Shown one piece after another: positions 17,535 to 25,165 of a stretch of 64,000 nt of DNA. Below the pieces are notes generated by a model, which saw nothing but the letters and a program-made list of their open reading frames with translations, was not told the DNA's origin and did not search any database. How positions within the stretch are numbered: position 1 is the first letter of the stretch; the number at the start of each line of letters is the position of its first letter. Position numbers and translations under genes: made by a program. The stretch is from Candidatus Mediterraneibacter pullicola (GTDB taxonomy: Bacteria; Bacillota; Clostridia; Lachnospirales; Lachnospiraceae): assembly GCA_019117065.1 (NCBI GenBank), contig DXAK01000027.1, forward strand, positions 28,087-92,086, in the 5' to 3' direction.

Positions 17535-18268
17535 TTAGATGTGAAAATGTTTCCATCGGCTATGAGGGGCAGACCGCGGTAAGAGAGCTTAATTTCTCCA
17601 TCGATTCGGGAGATTATCTGTGCATTGTAGGGGAGAACGGTTCCGGGAAAAGTACTCTTGTAAAAAGCCTTCTTGGGTTAAAAAACGTGGAAAGGGGGCA
17701 TATCATTTATGGGGACGGACTGCACCAGAATGAGATCGGTTATCTTCCCCAGCAGACAGATGTGCAGAAAGATTTTCCTGCCAGCGTGTATGAAGTCGTT
17801 CTCTCCGGCAGACTTAACAGCCGGGGAATAAGGCCTTTTTATACGGCGGCGGATAAAAAGGCGGCGGCAGAGAAGCTGGCGCTTCTGGGGATTCGTGATT
17901 TGTCAGGGATGTGTTTCCGGGATCTGTCCGGGGGGCAGAAGCAGAGAGTTCTCCTTGCCCGGGCCCTGTGCGCTACAAAGACGATGCTTCTTTTGGACGA
18001 GCCTGTGACTGGACTGGATCCGATCGTCACTGCCGAATTCTATCAGCTTATCCGCAGGATCAACAGGGAGGAGAAGATTGCAGTAGTGATGGTGTCCCAT
18101 GATATTGAAAGTGCCGTTATTGATGCCAGCCACATCCTTCACCTCCAAGAGAAAATGCTGTTTTTCGGAAGTGCAGAGGATTACAGGAAAAGCCGTGTGG
18201 GCAGGAATTTCTTAAGTGGGACGGAACACGGACAGGCGGATGGGAACGGGGGTGTAGACAATGCTTGA
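17525..18268 (+). CDS. znuC: Metal ABC transporter ATP-binding protein
   Basis: ATPase of the zinc-type uptake system, 247 residues. Walker A GENGSGKST (near residue 38), signature LSGGQKQRV (near 137), Walker B MLLLDEPVTGLD (near 157), and switch His in VMVSHDIES. It overlaps the genes on both sides by 8-10 nt, showing a tight operon. Confidence 0.94.
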   Translation: MALIRCENVSIGYEGQTAVRELNFSIDSGDYLCIVGENGSGKSTLVKSLLGLKNVERGHIIYGDGLHQNEIGYLPQQTDVQKDFPASVYEVVLSGRLNSRGIRPFYTAADKKAAAEKLALLGIRDLSGMCFRDLSGGQKQRVLLARALCATKTMLLLDEPVTGLDPIVTAEFYQLIRRINREEKIAVVMVSHDIESAVIDASHILHLQEKMLFFGSAEDYRKSRVGRNFLSGTEHGQADGNGGVDNA

Positions 18269-19103
18269 AAAGGTGTTTGAAATGCTTTCCTATCCGTTCA
18301 TGGTACGCGCCTTTGCTGTGGGTTCGCTGGTGGCGCTTTGTTCTGCGCTTCTTGGAGTGAGTCTTGTGCTAAAGAGGTATTCCATGATCGGAGACGGGTT
18401 ATCTCATGTAGGGTTCGGCGCTCTGGCCATTGCGGCTGCCGTAAACGCAGCCCCACTTACGGTAGCGATCCCCGTGGTCATCATAGCGGCAGTCCTTCTG
18501 CTACGCATCCGGGGAAACAGCCGGATCAAAGGAGACGCAGCGATCGCCCTGATTTCTACAAGCTCTCTGGCTGTAGGCGTGATGGTGATCTCCATGACGA
18601 CAGGAATGAATACCGATGTGTACAACTATATGTTCGGAAGTATCCTTGCCATGAGTGCAGAGGATGTACGGTTAAGTGTGATCTTGGCTGTCGTGGTTCT
18701 GGCCCTTTATATCCTTTTTTACAACAAGATATTCGCCATCACATTTGATGAAACGTTTGCGAGGGCAACGGGGGTAAAAGCGGATATGTATAATACATTG
18801 ATCGCAGTTTTGACCGCGGTGACTATCGTATTAGGGATGCGGATGATGGGAGCGCTTCTGATTTCCAGTCTGATCATCTTCCCGGCGCTTACATCTATGC
18901 GGGTATGCCGGACATTCAAAAGCGTTATTATTAACTCGGGGGTGATTTCCGTGGTATGCTTGGTTGTCGGTATCACTGTGTCATATGTGTGGGCATCGCC
19001 GGCAGGGGCAAGTGTGGTCATGGCAAATATTGGGGCGCTTCTTTTGTATTCAGCGCTAGGAGTAGTGCGCAATCTAAGAAGACAAGGAAAATGTAGTACC
19101 TAA
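18261..19103 (+). CDS. znuB: Metal ABC transporter permease
   Basis: ABC-3 family membrane permease of 280 residues with about eight hydrophobic segments. Typical stretches are LLGVSLVLKRYSMIGDGLSH and MMGALLISSLIIFPALTSMR. It completes the zinc-type importer with the two genes upstream. The stop at 19103 is followed by a 272-nt structured leader and thiW. Confidence 0.93.
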   Translation: MLEKVFEMLSYPFMVRAFAVGSLVALCSALLGVSLVLKRYSMIGDGLSHVGFGALAIAAAVNAAPLTVAIPVVIIAAVLLLRIRGNSRIKGDAAIALISTSSLAVGVMVISMTTGMNTDVYNYMFGSILAMSAEDVRLSVILAVVVLALYILFYNKIFAITFDETFARATGVKADMYNTLIAVLTAVTIVLGMRMMGALLISSLIIFPALTSMRVCRTFKSVIINSGVISVVCLVVGITVSYVWASPAGASVVMANIGALLLYSALGVVRNLRRQGKCST

Positions 19104-19375
19104 GGAGCTGGTTGCACCATGAGAAGCCGGTAATTACTCGGATACGAGATCGTATAAATGCTCGCGGTAGTGGTCAACCTTATTGCATTTTTCATGTGGA
19201 CGTGGTAACATTACTCTCGGACAGTCCAATAACACGAAAGAGGTTTTACCGGACGGGGAGCGCCGTTCCGGGTTTTCACTGTATGCAATGCGAAAACAAT
19301 ATGCGAGGGAATCCGTGTTCCGGAGTGAGAGGATGCCAGAGAGCATCGACCGTCATGTATACAGGAGGGAAGGAC
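19104..19375 (+). promoter_or_regulatory. Structured leader upstream of thiW, class not recognised
   Basis: 272 nt without a credible gene but with several nested inverted repeats: GGTTGCACCA (19110-19119) with TGGTCAACC (19171-19179); ATTGCAT (19182-19188) with ATGCAAT (19283-19289); and, enclosed by the latter, CCGGACGG (19249-19256) with CCGTTCCGG (19263-19271). It lacks the CTGAGA and CCTGAT blocks of a TPP aptamer, and no T-box sequence or clear terminator was seen. An RNA regulator of thiW is an inference. Confidence 0.45.
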
Positions 19376-19906
19376 ATGAAAAATGTCAATGTAAGGAAAC
19401 TTGCCCTTGCGGGTATATTGGTAGCGGTGGGTATCGTATGCTCACCGCTGTCGATCCCGGTAGGAGCATCTAAATGCGCTCCGATTCAGCACTTTATCAA
19501 TATTCTCGGAGGAGTGTTCTTAGGACCAGGTTATGCGGTGGGCATGGCGTTTGTGACCAGCCTTTTGAGGAATCTGATGGGAACCGGCACACTGCTTGCA
19601 TTTCCGGGCTCCATGTGCGGGGCGCTGTTGTGCGGTATACTGTATAGGTATGGAAAACACCTTCCGTTTGCTTATGGGGGAGAGCTGTTCGGCACATCAG
19701 TCATCGGCGGGCTCTTAAGCTATCCGATTGCAACACTGATTATGGGAAGCCAGACTGCGGTATTTAGCTTTGTTATTCCGTTCTTCGTCTCAAGCTGCGG
19801 AGGCACCATCATAGCGGCGGTGCTCGTGACTACGATGAAGAAGATGAAAGTATTTGACATTTATCTAGGCAATCTGAGTGCAGAGCCTCATAAAATAAAA
19901 CGCTGA
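19376..19906 (+). CDS. thiW: ThiW, ECF-type S component for a thiamine precursor
   Basis: Small membrane protein of 176 residues with about five to six hydrophobic segments. It begins MKNVNVRKLALAGILVAVG and contains VGASKCAPIQHFINILGGVF and GTLLAFPGSMCGALL, characteristic of ThiW. ThiW is regarded as the substrate-binding subunit for the thiazole precursor in energy-coupling-factor transport; the shared energising module is not in this window. The open frame runs back to 19112, but ATG 19376 follows CAGGAGGG. It precedes the TPP-riboswitch-controlled thiM operon. Confidence 0.92.
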   Translation: MKNVNVRKLALAGILVAVGIVCSPLSIPVGASKCAPIQHFINILGGVFLGPGYAVGMAFVTSLLRNLMGTGTLLAFPGSMCGALLCGILYRYGKHLPFAYGGELFGTSVIGGLLSYPIATLIMGSQTAVFSFVIPFFVSSCGGTIIAAVLVTTMKKMKVFDIYLGNLSAEPHKIKR

Positions 19907-20017
19907 CACAATAATTGGAGAGAGATGCAACAGTTCAGTCCGCGCCATTCGCAAAGACGCACTGACGTCAGATGATGGCACTGTAATTATTAGATTGTTT
20001 GAAATACATATTAAAAA

Positions 20018-20107
20018 ACGGGGAGCTTGCGTATCAAGCAGGCTGAGAGGAAGGTGAATTACTTTGACCCGCAACCTGATTTGGGTAATGCCAACGTAGG
20101 GAACATA
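20018..20107 (+). ncRNA. TPP riboswitch (thi-box) aptamer
   Basis: The two conserved blocks are clear: CGGGGAGC ... GGCTGAGAGG (20020-20050) and ACCCGCAACCTGATTTGGGTAATGCCAACGTAGGGA split around 20067-20102. The aptamer binds thiamine pyrophosphate and should terminate transcription of thiM-thiE-HAD-thiD-cytX when TPP is plentiful. A terminator follows at 20123-20153. The 110 nt between thiW and the aptamer contain only weak inverted repeats and no clear promoter. Confidence 0.96.
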
Positions 20108-20122
20108 GATAAACTACTGATG

Positions 20123-20153
20123 CGGGTGTACCCTTATGAGGGGCCCGTTTTTT
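20123..20153 (+). terminator. Expression-platform terminator of the TPP riboswitch
   Basis: CGGGTGTACCC-TTATGA-GGGGCCCG folds as a GC-rich stem followed by TTTTTT. A further small hairpin (CACGCTTGCGTGAGCG, around 20179) lies between it and thiM. Confidence 0.85.
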
Positions 20154-20264
20154 GTGCGATAAGCCCGGTAAGCGGCGGCCACGCTTGCGTGAGCGGACAT
20201 TTGACAGGCAAGTACGGCGAACCAGCCATGCTTCCTATCCAATTACCATTAAGAGGAGTTTATT

Positions 20265-21083
20265 ATGAGAGAATATTTGGAAAATGTAAGAAATACAATA
20301 CCGCTGGTACATAATATCACAAACTACGTGACCGTAAATGATGTGGCGAATGTGCTTCTGGCCTGTGGCGGCAGTCCGATTATGTCCGACGAGGCAGAGG
20401 ATGTGGAGGATATCACGTCTGTCTGTGGCGGCCTTAATATCAATATCGGCACTCTCCACAAGACAAGCATCGAAGGAATGTTCCGAGCAGGTAAGAAAGC
20501 CAACGAGCTGGGGCATCCGGTGTTGCTCGATCCGGTGGGCTCCGGCGCTAGTGCGCTGCGTACAAATACAGCACTTGGACTGATGAAAGAACTGAAACTG
20601 TCCGTGATACGTGGGAATGTATCCGAGATAAAGACATTAGCAAAGGGAAGGGGCACTACAAGAGGTGTGGATGCAGACGTAGCGGATGCGGTGACGGAGA
20701 AAAATCTTGACGAGGCAGTGGTATTTGTAAAGAAATTCGCGGAAGAGACAGGAACGATTATTGCTGTGACTGGAGCTATCGATCTTGTATCTGACGGCAA
20801 TACATGCTATGTGATCTACAACGGAAGACCGGAGATGGGAAAGATTACCGGAACAGGATGCCAGCTTTCCGGAATGATGACGGCCTATGTGACTGCAAAT
20901 CCGGATCATCCGCTGGAGGCAGCAGCAGCGGCTATGTGTGCGATGGGACTTGCAGGGGAGATCGGGTGGAGCCGGATGCAGGTTGGGGATGGGAATGCTA
21001 CCTACCGTAACCGGATCATTGACGCCATTTACAACATGTCGGGCGAAGAACTTGAGAAAGGAGCCAAATATGAGATCAGATGA
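20265..21083 (+). CDS. thiM: Hydroxyethylthiazole kinase
   Basis: Phosphorylates 4-methyl-5-(2-hydroxyethyl)thiazole, salvaging the thiazole half of thiamine; 272 residues. Conserved stretches: VHNITNYVTVNDVAN at the N terminus, GGSPIMSDEAEDVEDI, LLDPVGSGAS (phosphate-binding) and KITGTGCQLSGMM (near residue 194) with the catalytic Cys. AAGAGGAG precedes the ATG. It is the first gene under the TPP riboswitch and overlaps thiE by 14 nt. Confidence 0.97.
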   Translation: MREYLENVRNTIPLVHNITNYVTVNDVANVLLACGGSPIMSDEAEDVEDITSVCGGLNINIGTLHKTSIEGMFRAGKKANELGHPVLLDPVGSGASALRTNTALGLMKELKLSVIRGNVSEIKTLAKGRGTTRGVDADVADAVTEKNLDEAVVFVKKFAEETGTIIAVTGAIDLVSDGNTCYVIYNGRPEMGKITGTGCQLSGMMTAYVTANPDHPLEAAAAAMCAMGLAGEIGWSRMQVGDGNATYRNRIIDAIYNMSGEELEKGAKYEIR

Positions 21084-21726
21084 TCAGGGAAATTGCAAAA
21101 AAGAGGATCTGCTCCTCTATGCGGTCACAGACCGCAGCTGGCTGAACGGACAGACCCTTTATGCTCAGGTAGAGAAAGCATTAAAAGGCGGCGTGACCTG
21201 CGTACAGCTCAGAGAAAAAAATCTGGACGAGGCTGCATTCCTCGAAGAGGCGAAAGAAATCCATGATCTGTGCGCACAGTATGGAGTGCCGTTTGTGATT
21301 AACGATAATGTAGAGATCGCAGTACAGACCAACGCAGATGGAGTTCATGTGGGACAGAGCGATATGAAAGTCGGAGATGTGCGCAAGAAGCTGGGGCTGG
21401 ACAAGATCATCGGCGCGTCTGCCCAGACAGTGGAGCAGGCTTTGGAGGCCAAGGAGCACGGAGCGGATTACCTTGGCGTAGGAGCGGTATTTCCCACAGG
21501 TTCAAAGGTTGATGCGGTAGAAGTAAGCCATGAGACGGTAAAAGCGATCTGTGAAGCAGTGGATATTCCGGTCATCGCCATTGGCGGCATCACTGCAGAC
21601 AATGTAAAGGAACTTGCAGGTACAGGAATCTGCGGCATCGCTGTGATTAGTGCGATCTTTGCGCAGAAAGATATTAAAGAAGCGGCGCGGCATCTGAAAA
21701 GCCGCACAGAAGAGATGCTGAACTGA
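21070..21726 (+). CDS. thiE: Thiamine-phosphate synthase
   Basis: Joins HMP-PP and HET-P to give thiamine phosphate; 218 residues, TIM barrel. Characteristic stretches: YAVTDRSWL, GGVTCVQLREKNLDEAAF, VPFVINDNVEIAVQTNADGV, HVGQSD and GVGAVFPTGSK. The long upstream open frame (from 20938) is antisense-free but lies inside thiM; the real ATG at 21070 follows GAAAGGAG. Coupled by overlap to thiM, which supplies HET-P. Confidence 0.97.
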   Translation: MRSDDQGNCKKEDLLLYAVTDRSWLNGQTLYAQVEKALKGGVTCVQLREKNLDEAAFLEEAKEIHDLCAQYGVPFVINDNVEIAVQTNADGVHVGQSDMKVGDVRKKLGLDKIIGASAQTVEQALEAKEHGADYLGVGAVFPTGSKVDAVEVSHETVKAICEAVDIPVIAIGGITADNVKELAGTGICGIAVISAIFAQKDIKEAARHLKSRTEEMLN

Positions 21727-21760
21727 TACTTTTAGACCGTAAAAAGGAGGGGGCGGAAAG

Positions 21761-22420
21761 ATGATCCGCGGAGTGATATTCGATGTGGACGGAGTGTTGT
21801 TAAATTCCATGCCCGTTTGGGAAAACTTAGGAGAACTCTACTTGAACAGCATGGGGATCGAGGCGGAGAAAGACCTCAGGGATACTTTGTTTGCTATGAG
21901 CCTTGAAGAGGGGGCGGACTATCTGATAGCCCACTACAGACTTGATAAGACACCAGAGGAGATCATAAGAGGCATGAACCGGGAAGTACAGGATTTCTAC
22001 GAGGAACGGGTCCCTCTGAAAGAGGGAGTACGGCAGTATCTTCAGGAGTTCCGGGAAAGAAAAATCCCTATGGCGATAGCCACGTCCGGCGACAGGAAGA
22101 ATGCGGAGGCCGCCCTTAAAAGGCTGAAAGTTTTTTCATATTTTCAGGGGATCTTTACCTGTTCCGAGATCGGCAGCAGCAAGAGCCAGCCAGATATCTA
22201 TTATGCTGCAGCGCTCCAGCTCGATACGGAACCTTCCGAGACATGGGTGTTTGAAGATGCGCTGCATGCGCTTCAGACTGCGAAAAGGGCGGGATTTAAG
22301 ACGGTGGGAGTCTACGATAAGGCCAGTGACCGGGATCTTGCCCATATATGGAACACGGCAGACATCTATCTGCCGGAGTTCGAGGAATTTAATATATTCT
22401 GGAAAAGGGCATCCGAATAA
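21761..22420 (+). CDS. HAD-superfamily hydrolase (phosphatase / phosphoglucomutase-like)
   Basis: A 219-residue cytoplasmic HAD subfamily IA protein. Motif I is GVIFDVDGVLLNS (residues 4-16) with nucleophile and acid Asp, motif II is AIATSGDRKNAEA (near residue 107), motif III Lys is in GSSKSQPDIYY, and motif IV is WVFEDALHAL. A four-helix cap follows motif I. AAAAAGGAGG precedes the ATG. Its position between thiE and thiD suggests a thiamine-pathway phosphatase, for example acting on thiamine phosphate or an HMP phosphate, but the sequence alone cannot separate this from a sugar-phosphate enzyme. Confidence 0.9.
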   Translation: MIRGVIFDVDGVLLNSMPVWENLGELYLNSMGIEAEKDLRDTLFAMSLEEGADYLIAHYRLDKTPEEIIRGMNREVQDFYEERVPLKEGVRQYLQEFRERKIPMAIATSGDRKNAEAALKRLKVFSYFQGIFTCSEIGSSKSQPDIYYAAALQLDTEPSETWVFEDALHALQTAKRAGFKTVGVYDKASDRDLAHIWNTADIYLPEFEEFNIFWKRASE

Positions 22421-22537
22421 TGGCAGACATTTTTTGGCGGCAGGCTGGGGCACCACTTTTTACCGCTATATAAAAGAGTGTTCAGGACAGGGAAAAGCAA
22501 CAGAGGTACAGGAACAAAGGAGGAAAAGATAAGAAAA

Positions 22538-23392
22538 ATGAAAACAGCATTAACAATCGCTGGAAGTGACTCCAGCGGAGGAGCCGGAATTCAGGCAGAT
22601 ATTAAGACAATGACTGCGAACGGTGTGTTTGCCATGAGTGCGATCACTGCACTGACTGCACAGAATACGACCGGCGTAGTAGGAATCATGGATGTATCTC
22701 CTGAATTTTTAAAACAGCAGATCGACTGTATCTTCACAGATATCCGTCCGGATGCAGTCAAGATCGGCATGGTATCATCGGCGGAGCTGATCATTGCCAT
22801 TGCAGAGAAACTTGCGCAATATCAGGCGGAGAACATCGTGGTCGATCCGGTCATGGTGGCGACCAGCGGGGCAAAGCTGATCACCGATGACGCTATAGAG
22901 ACACTGAAAGAAAGATTGCTCCCCATGGCAGATATACTGACGCCGAATATTCCGGAAGGGGAAGTGCTCTCGGGTATGGAGATCAGAACTAAGGAAGATA
23001 TGGTAAAAGTGGCGGGGAAGATCAGTGAGAATTATCACTGTGCTGTCCTGTTAAAAGGCGGACATCAGTTAAATGATGCCAATGATCTGCTCTATAGAAA
23101 CGGAAGTTACCGCTGGTTCTACGGGAAACGGATTGACAATCCGAATACACACGGAACGGGCTGTACGTTGTCCAGCGCCATTGCATCTAATCTGGCAAAA
23201 GGGTTCGATATGGATACATCGGTAGAGAGTGCAAAAGCATATATCTCTGGTGCGCTGGGAGCCATGCTGGATCTAGGAAAAGGCAGAGGCCCGATGAACC
23301 ATGCCTTTGACATCACGGGAGAGTATGTAAAAATTTCAGGAAATGCAAATACAGAAGCAGGCTTTTCTTCTGAAGAAAAGGAGATAGTCTGA
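22538..23392 (+). CDS. thiD: Hydroxymethylpyrimidine / phosphomethylpyrimidine kinase
   Basis: Phosphorylates HMP and HMP-P to HMP-PP for thiamine synthesis; 284 residues, ribokinase fold. Signature stretches: ALTIAGSDSSGGAGIQADIK at the N terminus, VVDPVMVATSGAKL, LTPNIPEGEVLSG and HGTGCTLSSAIASNLAKG near the C terminus. ATG 22538 begins the conserved sequence; AAAGGAGG is about 15 nt upstream, a little far. cytX starts 1 nt after its stop, consistent with coupled uptake and phosphorylation of the pyrimidine. Confidence 0.96.
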   Translation: MKTALTIAGSDSSGGAGIQADIKTMTANGVFAMSAITALTAQNTTGVVGIMDVSPEFLKQQIDCIFTDIRPDAVKIGMVSSAELIIAIAEKLAQYQAENIVVDPVMVATSGAKLITDDAIETLKERLLPMADILTPNIPEGEVLSGMEIRTKEDMVKVAGKISENYHCAVLLKGGHQLNDANDLLYRNGSYRWFYGKRIDNPNTHGTGCTLSSAIASNLAKGFDMDTSVESAKAYISGALGAMLDLGKGRGPMNHAFDITGEYVKISGNANTEAGFSSEEKEIV

Positions 23393-23393
23393 T

Positions 23394-24581
23394 ATGAAAA
23401 TAAAACATACATCGGTATATGAAAACAGTCTGATCTGGTTTGGTGCGGGCGTATCCATTGCTGAGATATTGACTGGGACCTACCTTGCTCCATTGGGATT
23501 CCAGAGAGGCATGGTTGCAGTCATCATCGGACACATCATCGGATGCTGTATGATGTTTTTTGCAGGTCTGATCGGTGCGAGGATGAGAAAGAGCGCCATG
23601 GAGACGGTGAAAATGAGCTTCGGGCAGAAGGGAGGCCTGCTCTTTGCGGTGCTCAATGTCTTTCAGCTCATCGGATGGACGGCGATCATGATCTATGACG
23701 GGGCCCTTGCCGCAGACGGTATCTTTCATACTGGGGCATGGGTGTGGTGTATCGTGATCGGTGTGCTGATTGTTCTCTGGATCGCCGTTGGAGTGACTAA
23801 TCTGGGCAAGATCAATACGATCGCCATAGCGGCGCTTTTTATCCTGACCATCCTGCTGTGTAGAGTTATTTTCTTCGGAGGTTCGGATACAGGCGCGGAT
23901 CTGGGCAGTGACGCCATGAGTTTCGGTGCCGCAGTAGAGTTGTCCGTAGCAATGCCGCTCTCATGGCTGCCTGTCATCAGTGATTATACAAGAGAGGCAG
24001 AGAAACAGATGAAATCCACTGCAGCAAGTGTGATCGCCTACGGCATGGTGAGCTGCTGGATGTATGCGATCGGTATGGGGGCCGCCATCTACACCAGCGA
24101 GACAGATATTGCTGTGATCATGGCAAAAGCAGGACTTGGCATCGCAGCATTATTGATTGTGATCCTCTCTACTGTCACCACCACGTTCCTTGACGCATAT
24201 TCAGCGGGAGTATCTTCCGAGTCCTTATTTGCGAAATTCAAAGGAAATCATATGGGTATCGTGGTAACGGTGATTGGTACGATAGCGGCGATCATTTTCC
24301 CTATGGACGATATTACAGATTTCCTTTACCTCATCGGTTCTGTGTTTGCTCCTATGATAGCGGTACAGATCGCAGATGTGTTCATCCTGAGGAAAGAGAA
24401 CAAGCTGACAGATTTCAACTGGAAGAATCTTGTAATATGGCTGATTGGATTTATTGCCTATCGGTGGTTTATGACGATTGATATACCGGTGGGCAATACA
24501 CTGCCGGATATGTTGGTAGTGATCGTTCTCTGTCTAGTTGTGAAAGCGGTGTCTGTAAAGATGTCTGGCAGGAAGGCATAA
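23394..24581 (+). CDS. cytX: CytX, hydroxymethylpyrimidine permease (NCS1 family)
   Basis: Membrane transporter of 395 residues with about 12 hydrophobic segments, related to cytosine/purine permeases. It starts KHTSVYENSLIWFGAGVSIA and contains GWTAIMIYDGA and SWLPVISDYTR, as in CytX. CytX proteins occur in thiamine operons and are assigned to HMP uptake on that basis. It lies 1 nt after thiD and ends the operon; no clear terminator follows before the T-box promoter at 24708. Confidence 0.92.
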   Translation: MKIKHTSVYENSLIWFGAGVSIAEILTGTYLAPLGFQRGMVAVIIGHIIGCCMMFFAGLIGARMRKSAMETVKMSFGQKGGLLFAVLNVFQLIGWTAIMIYDGALAADGIFHTGAWVWCIVIGVLIVLWIAVGVTNLGKINTIAIAALFILTILLCRVIFFGGSDTGADLGSDAMSFGAAVELSVAMPLSWLPVISDYTREAEKQMKSTAASVIAYGMVSCWMYAIGMGAAIYTSETDIAVIMAKAGLGIAALLIVILSTVTTTFLDAYSAGVSSESLFAKFKGNHMGIVVTVIGTIAAIIFPMDDITDFLYLIGSVFAPMIAVQIADVFILRKENKLTDFNWKNLVIWLIGFIAYRWFMTIDIPVGNTLPDMLVVIVLCLVVKAVSVKMSGRKA

Positions 24582-24707
24582 AAAAGGAGAAAGGATAGAA
24601 AGGGCATATTTGCGCGGGATGCTCAAACAATATGTTTTGACATCGAAAAGCGATATATATTTCATTTGTTTGTTACATTGTAATTAAAAAACATCAAGAA
24701 AACATGA

Positions 24708-24736
24708 TTGACAATGTTAATAATACACACTATAAT
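24708..24736 (+). promoter_or_regulatory. Promoter of the ilvB T-box leader
   Basis: TTGACA at 24708-24713, 17-nt spacer, TATAAT at 24731-24736: a consensus sigma-A promoter. Confidence 0.92.
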
Positions 24737-24742
24737 GAATTT

Positions 24743-25060
24743 AAATTTTAATTTTACACCATAAAATAAATGCAGCGACGAGGAGGAGTACACAGTTTTC
24801 TGATGCGAAGAGAGGAGATGGCCGGTGCAAATCTCCGTGACGGAATTGTGGAAGTAGCCTTCGAGCAGTGGACTGAACGGCAGAGATGGTAAAGAAACCA
24901 TATGTGTCAAGTAGACTCCAACGTGATCCCACGTTACAGGGAAACGGTATCGGTGTCACAGATGCCCGTACCGGCAGAGCGCAGAGAAATTTTCTCTGAA
25001 TTTAGGTGGTAACACGGATGATACATTCGCCCTGAGCATAAGATGCTCGGGGCTTTTCTT
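24743..25060 (+). ncRNA. T-box leader of ilvB-ilvN
   Basis: The T-box sequence TGGTAACACGG (25007-25017) is followed by a terminator hairpin. Stem I carries AGAGAGGAG and GGCCGGTGCAAAT as in other clostridial T-boxes. Alignment of GAAGTAGCCTTCGAGC (24851-24866) with GAATGGACTTTCGAGG of the trp T-box puts GTA (valine) at 24854-24856 as the specifier. That reading fits acetolactate synthase, but it rests on one alignment. Uncharged tRNA would allow read-through. Confidence 0.9.
25029..25060 (+). terminator. Intrinsic terminator of the ilvB T-box
   Basis: GCCCTGAGCA-TAAGA-TGCTCGGGGC stem followed by TTTTCTTT. A GC-rich inverted stretch (GGGCGCGCGAGGGCGCG, near 25079) lies between it and the ilvB start. 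Confidence 0.9.
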
Positions 25061-25165
25061 TACAATTCGTTCTTTGCCGGGCGCGCGAGGGCGCGTGCGG
25101 GCAGGAACCGCAGAACGGGAAGAACGCTGATAGAAAGATCGCTGATAGGAAAAGGAGGCAGGAAA

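Noticed and set aside
19104..19375. TPP or cobalamin riboswitch ahead of thiW
   Set aside because: The TPP blocks (CTGAGA, CCTGAT...AACGTAGGGA) are absent; a weak resemblance to cobalamin elements (GGGAATCCGTG) lacks the rest of the B12 box.
19112..19375. N-terminal extension of ThiW
   Set aside because: The extension corresponds to the structured leader and does not match ThiW proteins; ATG 19376 has AGGAGGG upstream.
25043..25165. N-terminal extension of IlvB
   Set aside because: It would start inside the T-box terminator, is Arg/Gly-rich and unlike the family; the TTG at 25166 has an ideal ribosome site.
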